From: Kribbella flavida DSM 17836
GTDB lineage: Bacteria; Actinomycetota; Actinomycetes; Propionibacteriales; Kribbellaceae
Direction of reading: 5' to 3'
NCBI RefSeq assembly: GCF_000024345.1
Contig: NC_013729.1
Coordinates: forward strand, 1,488,001-1,552,000
DNA: 64,000 nt
Shown piece after piece: positions 55,262 through 64,000 of the stretch. The position numbers and the translations under genes are program-made. Below the pieces are notes generated by a model that searched no databases, was not told where the DNA came from, and worked only from the letters and a program-made list of their open reading frames with translations. The number at the start of each line of letters is the position of its first letter. Position 1 is the first letter of the stretch.

Positions 55262-56464
55262 TCAGGCGGCGAACTTGTAGTCGCTCGGCCGCCAGGCCAG
55301 CAGAGCGAAGATCTGGATGGCTGCCGACTGGTGCAGCGTCTGGGGGCGCAGGGCGGGATCGGGTGCTCCACCACCGGAGTGCTGGAAGCGGAACAGCCCG
55401 GTGCTCTCATCGCGGTTCGACTGCCAGATCCGCTCGGCGTACGACGTCATGACGTCGCGGTAGCTCTGCGAGGGCTTGATCGACTCGAGCAGCAGCAGGT
55501 TGGCGAACAGGATCGCGTTGAAGATGGCCGGCTGGTTGTAGAGCCGGTCGTTCCGGGTCCAGTACGCCATCGCGGCTTCGGCGTCCTGGACCGCCTTGCT
55601 CAGATCCGCCTTGTTCCTGGTCGATCGGTAGAGCAGCGCCGCCGCGCCGATCATCGATCCCGAGTTGTAGGTCCACAGCGTCTCCTCGACGGTCTCGTCG
55701 AGGCGGATGCCGTTCGCGTACAGGCCCGGCCCGCGACCGAGGGCTTCGCGCACCCAGTCGTAGGTCCGGCGCGCCCACTCGAGGTAGCGCTGGTCACCGG
55801 TCGCCTCGTAGAGATGCGCCGCGAGCTCCGAGGCCAGGCTGGTGACGTTGGCGGCTCCCCGGTACGGATTCCAGGAAGCAGCGACCCAGTGCATTCCACC
55901 GGGGACCGGGCGGTTGGGGTCGGTGTCCCAGGCCTTGACGACGAAGTCGAACACCCTCGCCGCCAGCCTCAGCATCTCCCGGTCCCCGGACAGCCGGTAG
56001 CGGCGTACGAACTCCAGGCCGATGACGGCGTTGTCGTCGTAGAAGGGATCGCCTCGGGTGCCCAGCGGCTCCGGCGGGTAGGAGTCGTAGGCGCCGCGGG
56101 GAGCGTCCCAGTACAGCTCCAGCGCCTTGAAGCGCCGCTTCACGTCGTCGTCGTAGCGCCTGCCGGCCGGCGGCAACTGGTTCACGTCGATGGTGGCCGC
56201 GGTGGCTTCGCGGAGGGGCCAGACGTAGGAGTACGGGTTCTCCCCGGTCAAGGTGGGGTGGTTCTCCTTGTACAGGCCGGTGTCCGGCAGGTACAGGTAG
56301 CGCTGCAGGGCGGTGTAGCTGACCAGAGCGCGGTCGGCCCACTTGCTCTTGCCGGGGGCGGCCGTGGCCGACTGGACTCCGGTGGGCAACAGGGCGGCCA
56401 GGCTCAGGCCGCCGAGGCCGGCGGTGAATGCGCGGCGCGACAGTGCGGAACGTTCCGGATGCAT
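55262..56464 (-). CDS. Exported GH76-type alpha-1,6-mannanase
   Basis: 400 residues. Tat-type signal SRRAFTAGLGGLSLAAL (~9-25) with a cleavage region near SATAAP. The (alpha/alpha)6 barrel carries the GH76 catalytic pair in FYDDNAVIG (Asp-Asp, ~142-150) and W/Y-rich repeats (YLEWARRTYDWV, LWTYNSGSMIGA). It cuts alpha-1,6-mannan backbones outside the cell and so feeds the importer. Last gene of the minus operon starting at 59690; only 25 bases separate it from the permease. Confidence 0.87.
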   Translation of the reverse strand: MHPERSALSRRAFTAGLGGLSLAALLPTGVQSATAAPGKSKWADRALVSYTALQRYLYLPDTGLYKENHPTLTGENPYSYVWPLREATAATIDVNQLPPAGRRYDDDVKRRFKALELYWDAPRGAYDSYPPEPLGTRGDPFYDDNAVIGLEFVRRYRLSGDREMLRLAARVFDFVVKAWDTDPNRPVPGGMHWVAASWNPYRGAANVTSLASELAAHLYEATGDQRYLEWARRTYDWVREALGRGPGLYANGIRLDETVEETLWTYNSGSMIGAAALLYRSTRNKADLSKAVQDAEAAMAYWTRNDRLYNQPAIFNAILFANLLLLESIKPSQSYRDVMTSYAERIWQSNRDESTGLFRFQHSGGGAPDPALRPQTLHQSAAIQIFALLAWRPSDYKFAA

Positions 56465-56489
56465 GCCTCACTCCTTCATGGTTGGTTTG

Positions 56490-57383
56490 TCAGCTCTTCG
56501 AGCCGGACAGTGCGATTCCTTCGACGATCTGCCGTTGGGCGATGACGAAAACGATCAGCAGGGGAGCGGCGGCCAGGGTCGCCGCGGCCATCAGGCCGGT
56601 CCAGTCGCTGGAGTACGTGCCCTTGAACTGGTTGACGACCAGCGGCAGCGTGAACAAGCTGTCGGAGTTCAGGAAGATCAGTGGGTGGAAGAAGCTGTTC
56701 CACTGGCCGAGGAACGTGAAGATGCCCAGAGCGACCATCGGCGTGCGCAGCAGCGGCAGGATGACGGTCAGGAAGATCCTGGCCCGGCCGGCGCCGTCGA
56801 TCGCCGCGGCTTCCTCGAGCTCGATCGGGATACCCCGGACGTACTGGCGCAGCAGGAAGACGCCGAACGCGTTGAACAGCGACGCCGGCACGATCAGCGC
56901 CAGGTGGGTGTCGATCCAGTTCAGCCGGCCGAGAATGAGGTAGAGCGGGATCACGGTCAGCTGGACCGGCACCATCAAGGTCGCCAGGAACACCATGAAC
57001 AGCGGACCCCGTCCGGTGAACCGGATCCGCGCGAAGGCGTAGGCCGCCATCGCCGCGGTGAAGACCGACACCACGACCACGATCACCGCGATGTACAGGC
57101 TGTTGACGAAACCTCTGACGAAGTCAGCGGCCTCCAGTGCGTTGCGGTAGTTCTCCGGCTGCCAGACCTTCGGCAGCAGCTTCGGGGGCTGGATGAAGAT
57201 CTCCTCCAGCGGCTTGAACGAGCTCAGCACCATCCAGGCGAAGGGCAGCGCCATCACGACGGCGCCCGCCAGCAGGAACAGGTGCAGCAGGACGCGCGTC
57301 CAGCGCAGCCGGGGCCGCTCGGCCTGGTGCTTCGGCTGAGCCGTGCCGGTGGCTTCGAGGTGGTCCAGTTCTGACGTGGTCAT
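56490..57383 (-). CDS. ABC sugar importer permease (MalG type)
   Basis: 297 residues, six membrane segments, with the EAA motif EEAAAIDGAGRARIF (~198-212) that docks to the ATPase. CUT1 family inner-membrane component for oligosaccharides. ATG 57383 overlaps the previous permease's stop (ATGA). Confidence 0.92.
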   Translation of the reverse strand: MTTSELDHLEATGTAQPKHQAERPRLRWTRVLLHLFLLAGAVVMALPFAWMVLSSFKPLEEIFIQPPKLLPKVWQPENYRNALEAADFVRGFVNSLYIAVIVVVVSVFTAAMAAYAFARIRFTGRGPLFMVFLATLMVPVQLTVIPLYLILGRLNWIDTHLALIVPASLFNAFGVFLLRQYVRGIPIELEEAAAIDGAGRARIFLTVILPLLRTPMVALGIFTFLGQWNSFFHPLIFLNSDSLFTLPLVVNQFKGTYSSDWTGLMAAATLAAAPLLIVFVIAQRQIVEGIALSGSKS

Positions 57384-58330
57384 TCGGTGTAGTGAACCCA
57401 TCTCTTCTGGGCCAGGAGTTGCAGGCCGGTCAGCGCCAGCAGGGCGGCGAACAGGAAGACGGCGATCGCGGACCCGAGGCCGAAGTCGAACTCGACGAAG
57501 GCCTTCTGGTAGATCTCGTACACCACCGTCCGGGACGACGCGGGCGCGTTGGCGCCCATGAAGACGTAGATGTAGTCGAAGATCTGGAACGACCCGATCA
57601 CCGAGGTGACCGACAGGAACAGGATCGTTGGTGACAGCAGCGGGATCGTGATCCGGCGCATCTTCTGCCACTCCGAGGCGCCGTCGATGTCGGCGGCCTC
57701 GAGCAGCGTGCGCGGGACGTTCTCCAAACCGGCCATCATCATCACGATCTGGTAGCCCAGACCTTGCCAGATCCCGACCAGGGCGAAGGCCGGGATCACG
57801 AAACGGGCGTCCTGCAACCAGTCCGGAGCCGGCATCCCGACGCGTCGCAGCAGCGCGTTGAGCGGGCCGATCTCGGGGTTGAACAGCCACAACCAGATCG
57901 CCGCCACGGCCACCGTCGAGGTGACGACCGGAGCGAAGTAGAACGTGCGGTAGAACGACTTGCGCTTCACCTTTTGCAGCAGGTACGCGACAACGAACGC
58001 CGAGACCATCGTTCCGGGCACCGACAGGACCGTGTACCAGATCGTGTTCTTGGCCGAGGTGCGCAGCTGTGGATCCTGCAGCACGGTGCCGAAGTTGGAC
58101 AGGCCCGCCCAGGACCGGGCGCCGAAGCCGTCCCAGTGCGACACGCTGAGGACCACGGCGAACACCAGTGGCCCGAGCATGAACACGAGCAGGCCGATCA
58201 GCTGCGGCGCCAGGAACAGGTAGCCGGCCAGGTTGTCCCGGCGCCGTCGCTGCCCGCTGCCCGGCCGGGCGGGTTTGTCCGCTCCCGACCGTGGCGGCGT
58301 TCGGGTCGGACGTCGTACGGTCGTGGTCAT
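57380..58330 (-). CDS. ABC sugar importer permease (MalF type)
   Basis: 316 residues: a basic cytoplasmic N terminus of ~30 residues, six membrane segments, and the EAA motif LLEAADIDGASEWQKM (~206-221). Partner of the MalG-type permease to form the membrane channel. Overlaps the next gene by four bases and starts five bases after the binding-protein stop. Confidence 0.92.
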   Translation of the reverse strand: MTTTVRRPTRTPPRSGADKPARPGSGQRRRRDNLAGYLFLAPQLIGLLVFMLGPLVFAVVLSVSHWDGFGARSWAGLSNFGTVLQDPQLRTSAKNTIWYTVLSVPGTMVSAFVVAYLLQKVKRKSFYRTFYFAPVVTSTVAVAAIWLWLFNPEIGPLNALLRRVGMPAPDWLQDARFVIPAFALVGIWQGLGYQIVMMMAGLENVPRTLLEAADIDGASEWQKMRRITIPLLSPTILFLSVTSVIGSFQIFDYIYVFMGANAPASSRTVVYEIYQKAFVEFDFGLGSAIAVFLFAALLALTGLQLLAQKRWVHYTE

Positions 58331-58334
58331 CGGA

Positions 58335-59690
58335 TCATCCGTTCAGGAGATTCGCCAGCTTCGTGCTGAACGACTTCGGCGACTCGGCCTTGGACTTCAG
58401 CAGGGTGTCCATCACCAGCGGGAAGTCGGTGTTCTTCTTCGCGTTGCGGGCCATCGCGTTCGGCAGCGCGTACCCGTTCTTGGCGATCTCGAGGAACCAC
58501 TTGCCGTGCGGCGGGTCGTTGTTCTCGGTGACGATGTCTTCCAGTCCGGACAGGACGGGCACCGCGTTCCCGCCGCCGGCCAGCCGGGCCCGCACGCCGT
58601 CGGGGCTGACGAAGTACCCCGCGAACGCCTCGGCCGCTTCCTTGCTGCTCGCCTTGGCGTTGACGGCCATCGCCGCGGTGTAGACGGCCACCGGCATCAC
58701 CGTCTTGCCGTCCTCCGACGGGTAGGGAGCGATGTCGTACTCGACACTGCCGCCGAGCTTCTTCAGGTTCGGCAGCAGCCAGCGGCCGTAGCCCGGAACC
58801 GTGGCCAGCTGACCGCCGTAGAACAAGGCGTCGACGCCCTGTCCCTTCGGCAACGATCCGCCGTACGTGATGGTGCCGGCCCGCATCTGGTCGAAGAGCC
58901 ACTCGATCGCACGCTGGGCCTTCGGGTCTGTGTCGAAGACAGCCTTGCCGGCGTCGTCGAAGGCCGTGCCGCCCAGCGAAGTCACCCAGCTGAACAGCTG
59001 GCCCCAGCTGGCTTCGAACACCATGCCCCGTTTGCCGGTCGCCTTGACCTTGCTGAGCAGATCGGTCACCGCGTCGAGGTTCCAGGCGCCGGCCTCGAAG
59101 GCGGTGGCCGGGTCCTGGGTGACGCCGGCTGCCGACAGCAACTTCTTGTTGAACCAGAACACCGAGGGGTTGCAGTCGACCGGCAGGCCGTACACACCCT
59201 TGCCGTCGGCTCCCTTCGCCCAGGCCACCAGTCCGGGGAAGAAGTCGGCGAACTTCACCGGCGCGTCGGCCGAGGACAGGTACGGCTCGAGATCCACGAC
59301 CTGGTTGGTCTCGACGAACTTGTTGAGCCACGACGGGTCGGCGTAGAAGGCATCCGGCGCCTTGCCGCCCTGCAGCTGGGTGAGCATCTTGGCCAGATAG
59401 TCACCGGTGACGGTCTGGTAGGTCGTCTTGACGTCGGTCTTCTGCTGGTAGTCGGCGGAATACTTCTTCAGCAGACCGACTTCACCAGGGGTCGCGACCC
59501 AGCTGGCCCAGGTGACCGCACCGGTGGCCTTGCCGTTGCCGCCTCCGCCGGCCGGTCCGCCGCTGCTCCCGCCGCCGCAGGCCGACAACAGCGTGCCGGA
59601 CGCCGCCACGCTGAGGCTCGCCAGCGCTGCCGAGCTCAGAAAGCTGCGCCGCGACACCGTCCGCTCGACGGCGTCTTTGGGGTTCTTCAT
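58335..59690 (-). CDS. ABC sugar-binding lipoprotein
   Basis: 451 residues, family 1 extracellular solute-binding protein. Signal peptide with twin arginine (VSRRSFLSSAAL, ~12-23) ending in the lipobox LSAC (Cys ~38), then a Gly/Ser linker and the binding lobes. Catches mannooligosaccharides released by GH76 (inference from context). ATG 59690 has GGAGGA upstream. First gene of the import operon; no ATPase gene is present, so a shared MsiK-like ATPase is probably used. Confidence 0.92.
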   Translation of the reverse strand: MKNPKDAVERTVSRRSFLSSAALASLSVAASGTLLSACGGGSSGGPAGGGGNGKATGAVTWASWVATPGEVGLLKKYSADYQQKTDVKTTYQTVTGDYLAKMLTQLQGGKAPDAFYADPSWLNKFVETNQVVDLEPYLSSADAPVKFADFFPGLVAWAKGADGKGVYGLPVDCNPSVFWFNKKLLSAAGVTQDPATAFEAGAWNLDAVTDLLSKVKATGKRGMVFEASWGQLFSWVTSLGGTAFDDAGKAVFDTDPKAQRAIEWLFDQMRAGTITYGGSLPKGQGVDALFYGGQLATVPGYGRWLLPNLKKLGGSVEYDIAPYPSEDGKTVMPVAVYTAAMAVNAKASSKEAAEAFAGYFVSPDGVRARLAGGGNAVPVLSGLEDIVTENNDPPHGKWFLEIAKNGYALPNAMARNAKKNTDFPLVMDTLLKSKAESPKSFSTKLANLLNG

Positions 59691-59738
59691 CCGTTCCTCC
59701 TTGATGGGCGAAGCAGTACGAGTGCTGCGGCCGACGTT

Positions 59739-59754
59739 CTGGTAACGTTAACAG
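59739..59754. promoter_or_regulatory. LacI-type operator in the import/isomerase divergent promoter
   Basis: CTGGTAACGTTAACAG is a 16-base palindrome with one mismatch, 48 bases upstream of the binding-protein gene and 31 bases before the isomerase gene. Core GGTAACGTTAACA at 59741-59753 matches the sites at 53100 and 53204. Confidence 0.68.
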
Positions 59755-59785
59755 CCCGCTTCGATCAAGGGAATAGAGAGTTCAG

Positions 59786-61558
59786 ATGCTCGCTTCGGCA
59801 CCAGGTCGTTACGACAAGCAACCGACCGTCCGGGTCCCAGGTCAGCACCGGGTCTTCACCGGTGACCAGGCCTGGGCCGAGGTCGACCGGCACGCCCGCA
59901 ACGGTGGGCGCCGGACACCGGTGATCGTGGTGGACACCTACCCGGGCACGGACCTCGCGCAGCTGATGGCCGTCGTCCGCGCCGCGCTGCCGGAGTACGT
60001 CGTGATCAACGTCGAGGACGCCGCGGCCAAGCCCATCGAGGACATCGACACCCTGATCAAGGCGAACCTCACCAACGACCGGGTGTTCGGCGTGATGAGC
60101 CACCACAGCCTGGACCAGTTCTACGACGCGGACCGGCTGGCCTCGCTCGCGGACCGGGTGCTGGACTCGACCCAGCCGACGGTGCTGATCGGCTGGGGCG
60201 CTGCGCTTGTCCCGTTGCAGCGGTCCACGCTCGTGCTGGCGGACATGGCGCGCTGGGAGATCCAGCAACGGCAACGACGCGGTGCGCCGAACTGGCGGTG
60301 CGCCAACGGCGACGAGGACAACCTGCGCAAGGTCAAGCGGGGATTCTTCGTGGAGTGGCGGGTCGCGGACCGGCACAAGCGTGCGCTGTTCCCGTCCATC
60401 GACTACGTCCTGGACACCAACCGCTCGACGAGTGAGGCGAAACTGATCACGGCCGAGGCGTTCCACCTCGGCATGCAGGCCGCCGTCAGTACGCCGTTCC
60501 GGGTGGTGCCGTTCTTCGACCCGGGCGTGTGGGGCGGCCACTGGATGCAGGAGAAGTTCGAGCTGGACTCCGACGCCGACAACTACGCGTGGTGCTTCGA
60601 CTGTGTTCCGGAGGAGAACAGCGTACTGCTCGACTTCGACGGACAGATCGTGGAACTGCCGTCGATCGACGTGGTGTTCCTGCGGCCCCGCGAGCTGCTC
60701 GGTGAGCTGGTGCACGCGCGGTTCGGCGCCGAGTTCCCGATCCGCTTCGACTTCCTCGACACCATGGGGGGCGGCAACCTGTCACTGCAGGTCCATCCGC
60801 TGACCGACTACATCACCAACACCTTCGGCATGCACTACACCCAGGACGAGAGTTACTACCTGCTCGACGCGGCCGACGACGCCGTGGTGTACCTGGGGCT
60901 GAAGACCGGCATCGACCCGGCCGAGATGACCAGGACGCTGGAATCGGCCTCGCGTGGCGAGATCAGCTTTGCGGTCGAGCAGTTCGTCAACGCGTTCCCG
61001 GCCGGCAAGCACGACCACTTCTCGATCCCGGCCGGCACCGTGCACTGCTCCGGCGCGAACTCCGTGGTGCTGGAGATCTCGGCGACGCCGTACCTGTTCA
61101 CCTTCAAGATGTGGGACTGGGACCGGGTCGGGCTGGACGGAGTGCCGCGCCCGGTCCACCTCGACCATGCCCGGCGCAACATCCAGTGGGACCGCGACAC
61201 CAAGTGGACCCAGGAGAATCTGGTCGGTCAGGTGGAGCAGCTCGCGAGCGGACCCGGCTGGGTGGAGGAGAGAACCGGGCTGCACACGCTGGAGTTCATC
61301 GAGGTCCGGCGCCACTGGTTCACCGACGCGGTCGAGCACGACACTTGCGGCACGGTCAACGTGCTCAACCTCGTCGAAGGGCCGGAAGCAGTGGTCGAGA
61401 GCCTCGACGGCGGCTTCGAGCCGTTCGTGGTCCACTACGCCGAGACGTTCATCGTCCCGGCCGCCGTCGGCCGGTACCGTGTCCGGCCGCACGGCGCCGG
61501 GGTCGGGAAGCGGCTGGGCACGGTGAAAGCGTTCGTCCGTGGTACCGAGATGTCCTGA
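59786..61558 (+). CDS. Two-domain mannose-6-phosphate isomerase-like protein
   Basis: 590 residues. The C-terminal ~330 residues form a class I phosphomannose isomerase: SLQVHP (Gln/His ligands, ~334-339) and HDHFSIPAGTVHC (~412-424) around the metal. The N-terminal ~260 residues resemble a nucleotide-binding domain with an IGWGAAL loop but no clear Walker A. Long isomerases of this plan occur in other bacteria. Would convert mannose-6-phosphate to fructose-6-phosphate. Divergent from the import operon, sharing its operator. Confidence 0.82.
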   Translation: MLASAPGRYDKQPTVRVPGQHRVFTGDQAWAEVDRHARNGGRRTPVIVVDTYPGTDLAQLMAVVRAALPEYVVINVEDAAAKPIEDIDTLIKANLTNDRVFGVMSHHSLDQFYDADRLASLADRVLDSTQPTVLIGWGAALVPLQRSTLVLADMARWEIQQRQRRGAPNWRCANGDEDNLRKVKRGFFVEWRVADRHKRALFPSIDYVLDTNRSTSEAKLITAEAFHLGMQAAVSTPFRVVPFFDPGVWGGHWMQEKFELDSDADNYAWCFDCVPEENSVLLDFDGQIVELPSIDVVFLRPRELLGELVHARFGAEFPIRFDFLDTMGGGNLSLQVHPLTDYITNTFGMHYTQDESYYLLDAADDAVVYLGLKTGIDPAEMTRTLESASRGEISFAVEQFVNAFPAGKHDHFSIPAGTVHCSGANSVVLEISATPYLFTFKMWDWDRVGLDGVPRPVHLDHARRNIQWDRDTKWTQENLVGQVEQLASGPGWVEERTGLHTLEFIEVRRHWFTDAVEHDTCGTVNVLNLVEGPEAVVESLDGGFEPFVVHYAETFIVPAAVGRYRVRPHGAGVGKRLGTVKAFVRGTEMS

Positions 61559-61642
61559 GGGCCCTTGATACCGTGAGCGGAGCATCCGGCGGCCGGTGGT
61601 CGATCTGGAAGCTCGGGGCTTGTGGCTGTAAGGAGTGCGCTG

Positions 61643-62722
61643 GTGAACCCTGGACCCTCCCGACCGAAGGCGGCACCGACCGTACGGGAGGTCGCCGAGC
61701 TTGCCGGGGTCAGTCCGATGACTGTCTCCCGCACGCTGTCCGGGGGCAAGAACGTGCGCCGCGAGGTGCAGCAACGCGTCATGGACGCCGTCGCCACCTT
61801 GGGGTACCACCGCAACGAGAACGCCCGCAGCATCCGGCCCGGCCATCGCTCGGACCTGATCGGGGTCGCGATCACCAACCTCGCCAACCCGTACTACGGG
61901 CACTTCGCGCTGGGCGTCGAGGAGGTGGCGGCGCAGCACGGTCGCCGGATGCTGCTCGGCAACACCGGTGAGGACGTCGCCCGGGAGAAACAGCTCGTCT
62001 CGGACTTCGTCGGCCGCCAGGTAGAGGGGCTGATCGTCGTACCGACCGGAGGCGCGGCCGACCACTTGAAGGGGACGCGGCTGGGGGACATCCCGCTGGT
62101 CCTGGCGTCGCGAACGGTGCGCGGGCTGAAGGCGGACACCGTGCTCATCGACGACGTCAACGGGGCCTACGAGAGCACCAAACGGATTCTGGAAGCCGGG
62201 CACACCAGAATCGGTTTCCTGGGCAACGTCATCTCGGTCGCCACCGCGAGCCGGCGGTACGAGGGCTTCTGCCAGGCCCTCGCCGAGTTCGGCATCGAGT
62301 CCGACCCGGACCTGGTCACCCGAGGTCAGCAGGACGCCGCCGCCGCCCGCAAGGCGATGGAGGCGCTGCTGGCGCTCGACGATCCGCCCACCGCGGTGTT
62401 CAGCACCAACAACCGCAACACGATCGGTGCGCTCGAAGCCATCGGGCAACGCCGCCTTCGTGACCCCAAGCTGTCGCCGCCCACCCTCATCGCCTTCGAC
62501 GACGTGGAGCTGGCCCACCTGATGCAGGTTCCACTGCTGGTCGTCTCCCACGACCCCAGGGAACTCGGCGCCCAGGCCGCGCGGATGCTGTTCGAACGGC
62601 TCGACCATCCCGAGCGCGCCAAGCGCGCACGCCTGATCGAGCTCCCGGTCGTCGTCGGCGACATCCTCAACCAGCACCGCGCCAAGCGCCGACGAGCCGC
62701 TGGTGCTCGGCCTCTTCCTTGA
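61643..62722 (+). CDS. LacI-family repressor 2
   Basis: 359 residues with helix-turn-helix TVREVAELAGVSPMTVSRTL (~12-31), hinge, and sugar-binding core. GTG 61643 has AGGAG seven bases upstream. It follows the isomerase gene by 84 bases in the same direction. Its recognition helix matches repressor 1 at VSPMTVSR, so both may bind similar operators. Confidence 0.92.
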   Translation: MNPGPSRPKAAPTVREVAELAGVSPMTVSRTLSGGKNVRREVQQRVMDAVATLGYHRNENARSIRPGHRSDLIGVAITNLANPYYGHFALGVEEVAAQHGRRMLLGNTGEDVAREKQLVSDFVGRQVEGLIVVPTGGAADHLKGTRLGDIPLVLASRTVRGLKADTVLIDDVNGAYESTKRILEAGHTRIGFLGNVISVATASRRYEGFCQALAEFGIESDPDLVTRGQQDAAAARKAMEALLALDDPPTAVFSTNNRNTIGALEAIGQRRLRDPKLSPPTLIAFDDVELAHLMQVPLLVVSHDPRELGAQAARMLFERLDHPERAKRARLIELPVVVGDILNQHRAKRRRAAGARPLP

Positions 62723-62834
62723 GGACCACCTTGAGGCAGCGGACGCCCCGGGGTACCGGCCCCTGACCCGCAGGTGCCCGAGGACACCGACCTGGCCGTA
62801 CCGGATCGCGTCGGACGAGTGCGATGCTGTGGGC

Positions 62835-63674
62835 GTGGAGTACGTGTCCAGAGTGCCCCGACCGCCGCTGGACGGGCTGATCGACGACCTCTACTACCTG
62901 GAGGGTGCGCGGCCGTACGCCCGGCTGATGCTGCCGCCGGTGCCGGGGGCGTTGCTCATCGTCAACCTCGGGGAGCCGTTCCACATCCGTGCCGGCGCCG
63001 ACGTCGAGACGGCCGAGTACGCCGACGGCTGCGTGGTCACCATGCCCACCCGCGCGCTGGAGTTCGGCTACCCAGTCCGGACCCGGTCCGTCGGCGTGCA
63101 CTTCAAGCCGTGGGGGCCGGCACCGTTCCTGCCGATGCCCGCGGCCGAGCTGTGTGACCGTCCGGTGACGGTAGAGCAGGTGTGGGGCCGGCCCGCCGTC
63201 GCTGAGCTAAGAGACCGGCTGGCCGCAGCGGACGGACCACACGAGATGCTGACGCTGCTCGAGAAGGAGCTGATGCGACGGCTGTGCGAGACCCCCGGGT
63301 TGGGGCTGGTTCGCCAGACGAGCACCGTCATCGCGGCGGCCGGCGGGGCGGTGGCGATCGGCGACCTGAGCGCGGCAGCCGGTGTCAGCAGCACTCATCT
63401 GGCTCAGCGGTTCAAGGAGTTCGTCGGCGTCACGCCGAAGCGGCTGGCCCGCACCCACCGCTTCGCCGCCACCGTGTTCGCGATCGATCCCGCCGGACCG
63501 ATCGACTGGGGTGCCCTCGCCGCCGGCGCCGGCTACTTCGACCAGGCCCACTTCGGCCACGAGTTCCGGGCGTTCACCGGGCTCACGCCGACCCGGTACG
63601 TCGAAGTCCGGCGGCGATTTCTGCGCGAGCATCCCGGCCACGTGCTGGACAGCTGGCCGCTGCCGGCCGATTGA
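62835..63674 (+). CDS. AraC-family transcriptional regulator
   Basis: 279 residues: an N-terminal ~180-residue ligand or dimer part, then two AraC helix-turn-helix units (IGDLSAAAGVSSTHLAQRF and WGALAAGAGYFDQAHFGHEFRAF, in part) ending in the family pattern GLTPTRYVEVRR. GTG 62835 is chosen (GTG 62829 is equally possible). Target unknown; the DHFR-like gene downstream is a candidate. Confidence 0.85.
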   Translation: MEYVSRVPRPPLDGLIDDLYYLEGARPYARLMLPPVPGALLIVNLGEPFHIRAGADVETAEYADGCVVTMPTRALEFGYPVRTRSVGVHFKPWGPAPFLPMPAAELCDRPVTVEQVWGRPAVAELRDRLAAADGPHEMLTLLEKELMRRLCETPGLGLVRQTSTVIAAAGGAVAIGDLSAAAGVSSTHLAQRFKEFVGVTPKRLARTHRFAATVFAIDPAGPIDWGALAAGAGYFDQAHFGHEFRAFTGLTPTRYVEVRRRFLREHPGHVLDSWPLPAD

Positions 63675-63740
63675 TTTCTTACAAGAGCGACAGCTGACGA
63701 CACGCCAGTATGGGGACTCCCCCAAACAGAGGAGAGTCCC

Positions 63741-64000
63741 GTGGGCAAGGTGGTCATGTACAGCTCGGTGTCGGTGGACGGCTTCGTCGCGGACAGCAAC
63801 GATCAGCCCGGACCGCTGTTCGACTGGTTGTCCAGCGGTGACGTCCCGTTGGACGAGAGCGGCGAGCTGAAGGTGTCGCAGGTGTCCTACGACTACACCC
63901 GGGCGTACTGGGACCAGATCGGGGTGACACTCGTCGGCCGTCACGTCTTCGACCTGACGGGCGGCTGGGACGGGAAGCCTCCGGGTGGAATCGACCACGT
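63741..64000 (+). CDS. Dihydrofolate-reductase-family protein (partial)
   Basis: The first 86 codons run to the window end: VVMYSSVSVDGFVADSND opens the RibD/DHFR-like fold, followed by TLVGRHVFDLTGGW, where family members bind NADPH. Such proteins are usually flavin or riboflavin-type reductases of unknown substrate. GTG 63741 has GGAGAG seven bases upstream. It lies 66 bases after the AraC gene. Confidence 0.85.
   Translation, partial: MGKVVMYSSVSVDGFVADSNDQPGPLFDWLSSGDVPLDESGELKVSQVSYDYTRAYWDQIGVTLVGRHVFDLTGGWDGKPPGGIDH

Noticed and set aside
61559..61642. LacI operator in the gap before repressor 2
   Set aside because: No GGTA-type palindrome or other symmetry is visible here.

Overview
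The window is very GC-rich and densely packed. Third-codon G/C bias is strong, GTG starts are common and ATGA/GTGA start-stop overlaps recur. The gene content (siroheme-type NirBD, acyl-CoA carboxylase with an epsilon subunit, a mycothiol-type MDMPI-family protein, SigE-family sigma factor, ANTAR regulators, Tat-exported glycosidases) points to an actinobacterium. A soil member of the Propionibacteriales such as Kribbella is my best guess; this is inference, not a match. I see no rRNA, tRNA, CRISPR array, transposase or prophage.

Layout. (1) 1-5307: assimilatory nitrite reduction and siroheme supply (end of an FAD/[2Fe-2S] oxidoreductase running in frame into NirB, then NirD, HemD with a winged-helix domain, and a sirohydrochlorin chelatase-like protein). 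(2) 5321-14392: a LiuR-like MerR regulator divergent from acyl-CoA dehydrogenase and carboxyltransferase genes, several single metabolic or resistance-type genes, a CobW-family gene behind a Zur-box-like palindrome, and an Eis-type acetyltransferase. (3) 14413-18662: a coupled MoxR/DUF58/DUF4129 membrane operon with a possible 40-codon gene inside it. (4) 18659-20709: TetR and a divergent DHA2-type efflux pump with visible operators. (5) 21164-41882: a block whose core order (maf, accE, accD, birA, PH-domain protein, GtrA, purK, purE, acyl-CoA dehydrogenase) I recall from the Mycobacterium tuberculosis Rv3274c-Rv3282 region, here interrupted by ppc, an OFA-type transporter with its small subunit, and unknown genes; the Maf protein is fused to a methyltransferase. 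(6) 41898-47613: a lower-density, partly decayed region with a beta-lactamase-fold protein, an exported SGNH hydrolase, an acyl-CoA dehydrogenase gene fossil, a frameshifted GAF pseudogene, two diverged copies of a leader plus short ANTAR ORF, and one intact GAF-ANTAR regulator. (7) 47614-49939: SigE-family sigma factor, membrane-anchored partner and beta-propeller-like exported protein in one coupled operon. (8) 49960-62722: an alpha-mannoside/mannan utilisation locus (GH38, ROK protein, two LacI regulators, GH76, ABC importer without ATPase, mannose-6-phosphate isomerase-like enzyme). (9) An AraC regulator and the start of a DHFR-family protein.

How the parts work together. In region 8, GH76 would cut alpha-1,6-mannan outside the cell, the binding protein and two permeases would import the products, and GH38, ROK and isomerase enzymes would carry them into fructose-6-phosphate. 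Both divergent promoter regions of this locus share a GGTA-N-CG-N-TA-C type palindrome, which suggests one LacI regulon. Many genes have a TANNNT -10 box only 6-8 bases before the start codon, so leaderless transcription is probably common here. All functions are assigned by reading motifs and overall similarity by eye; no database search was run.
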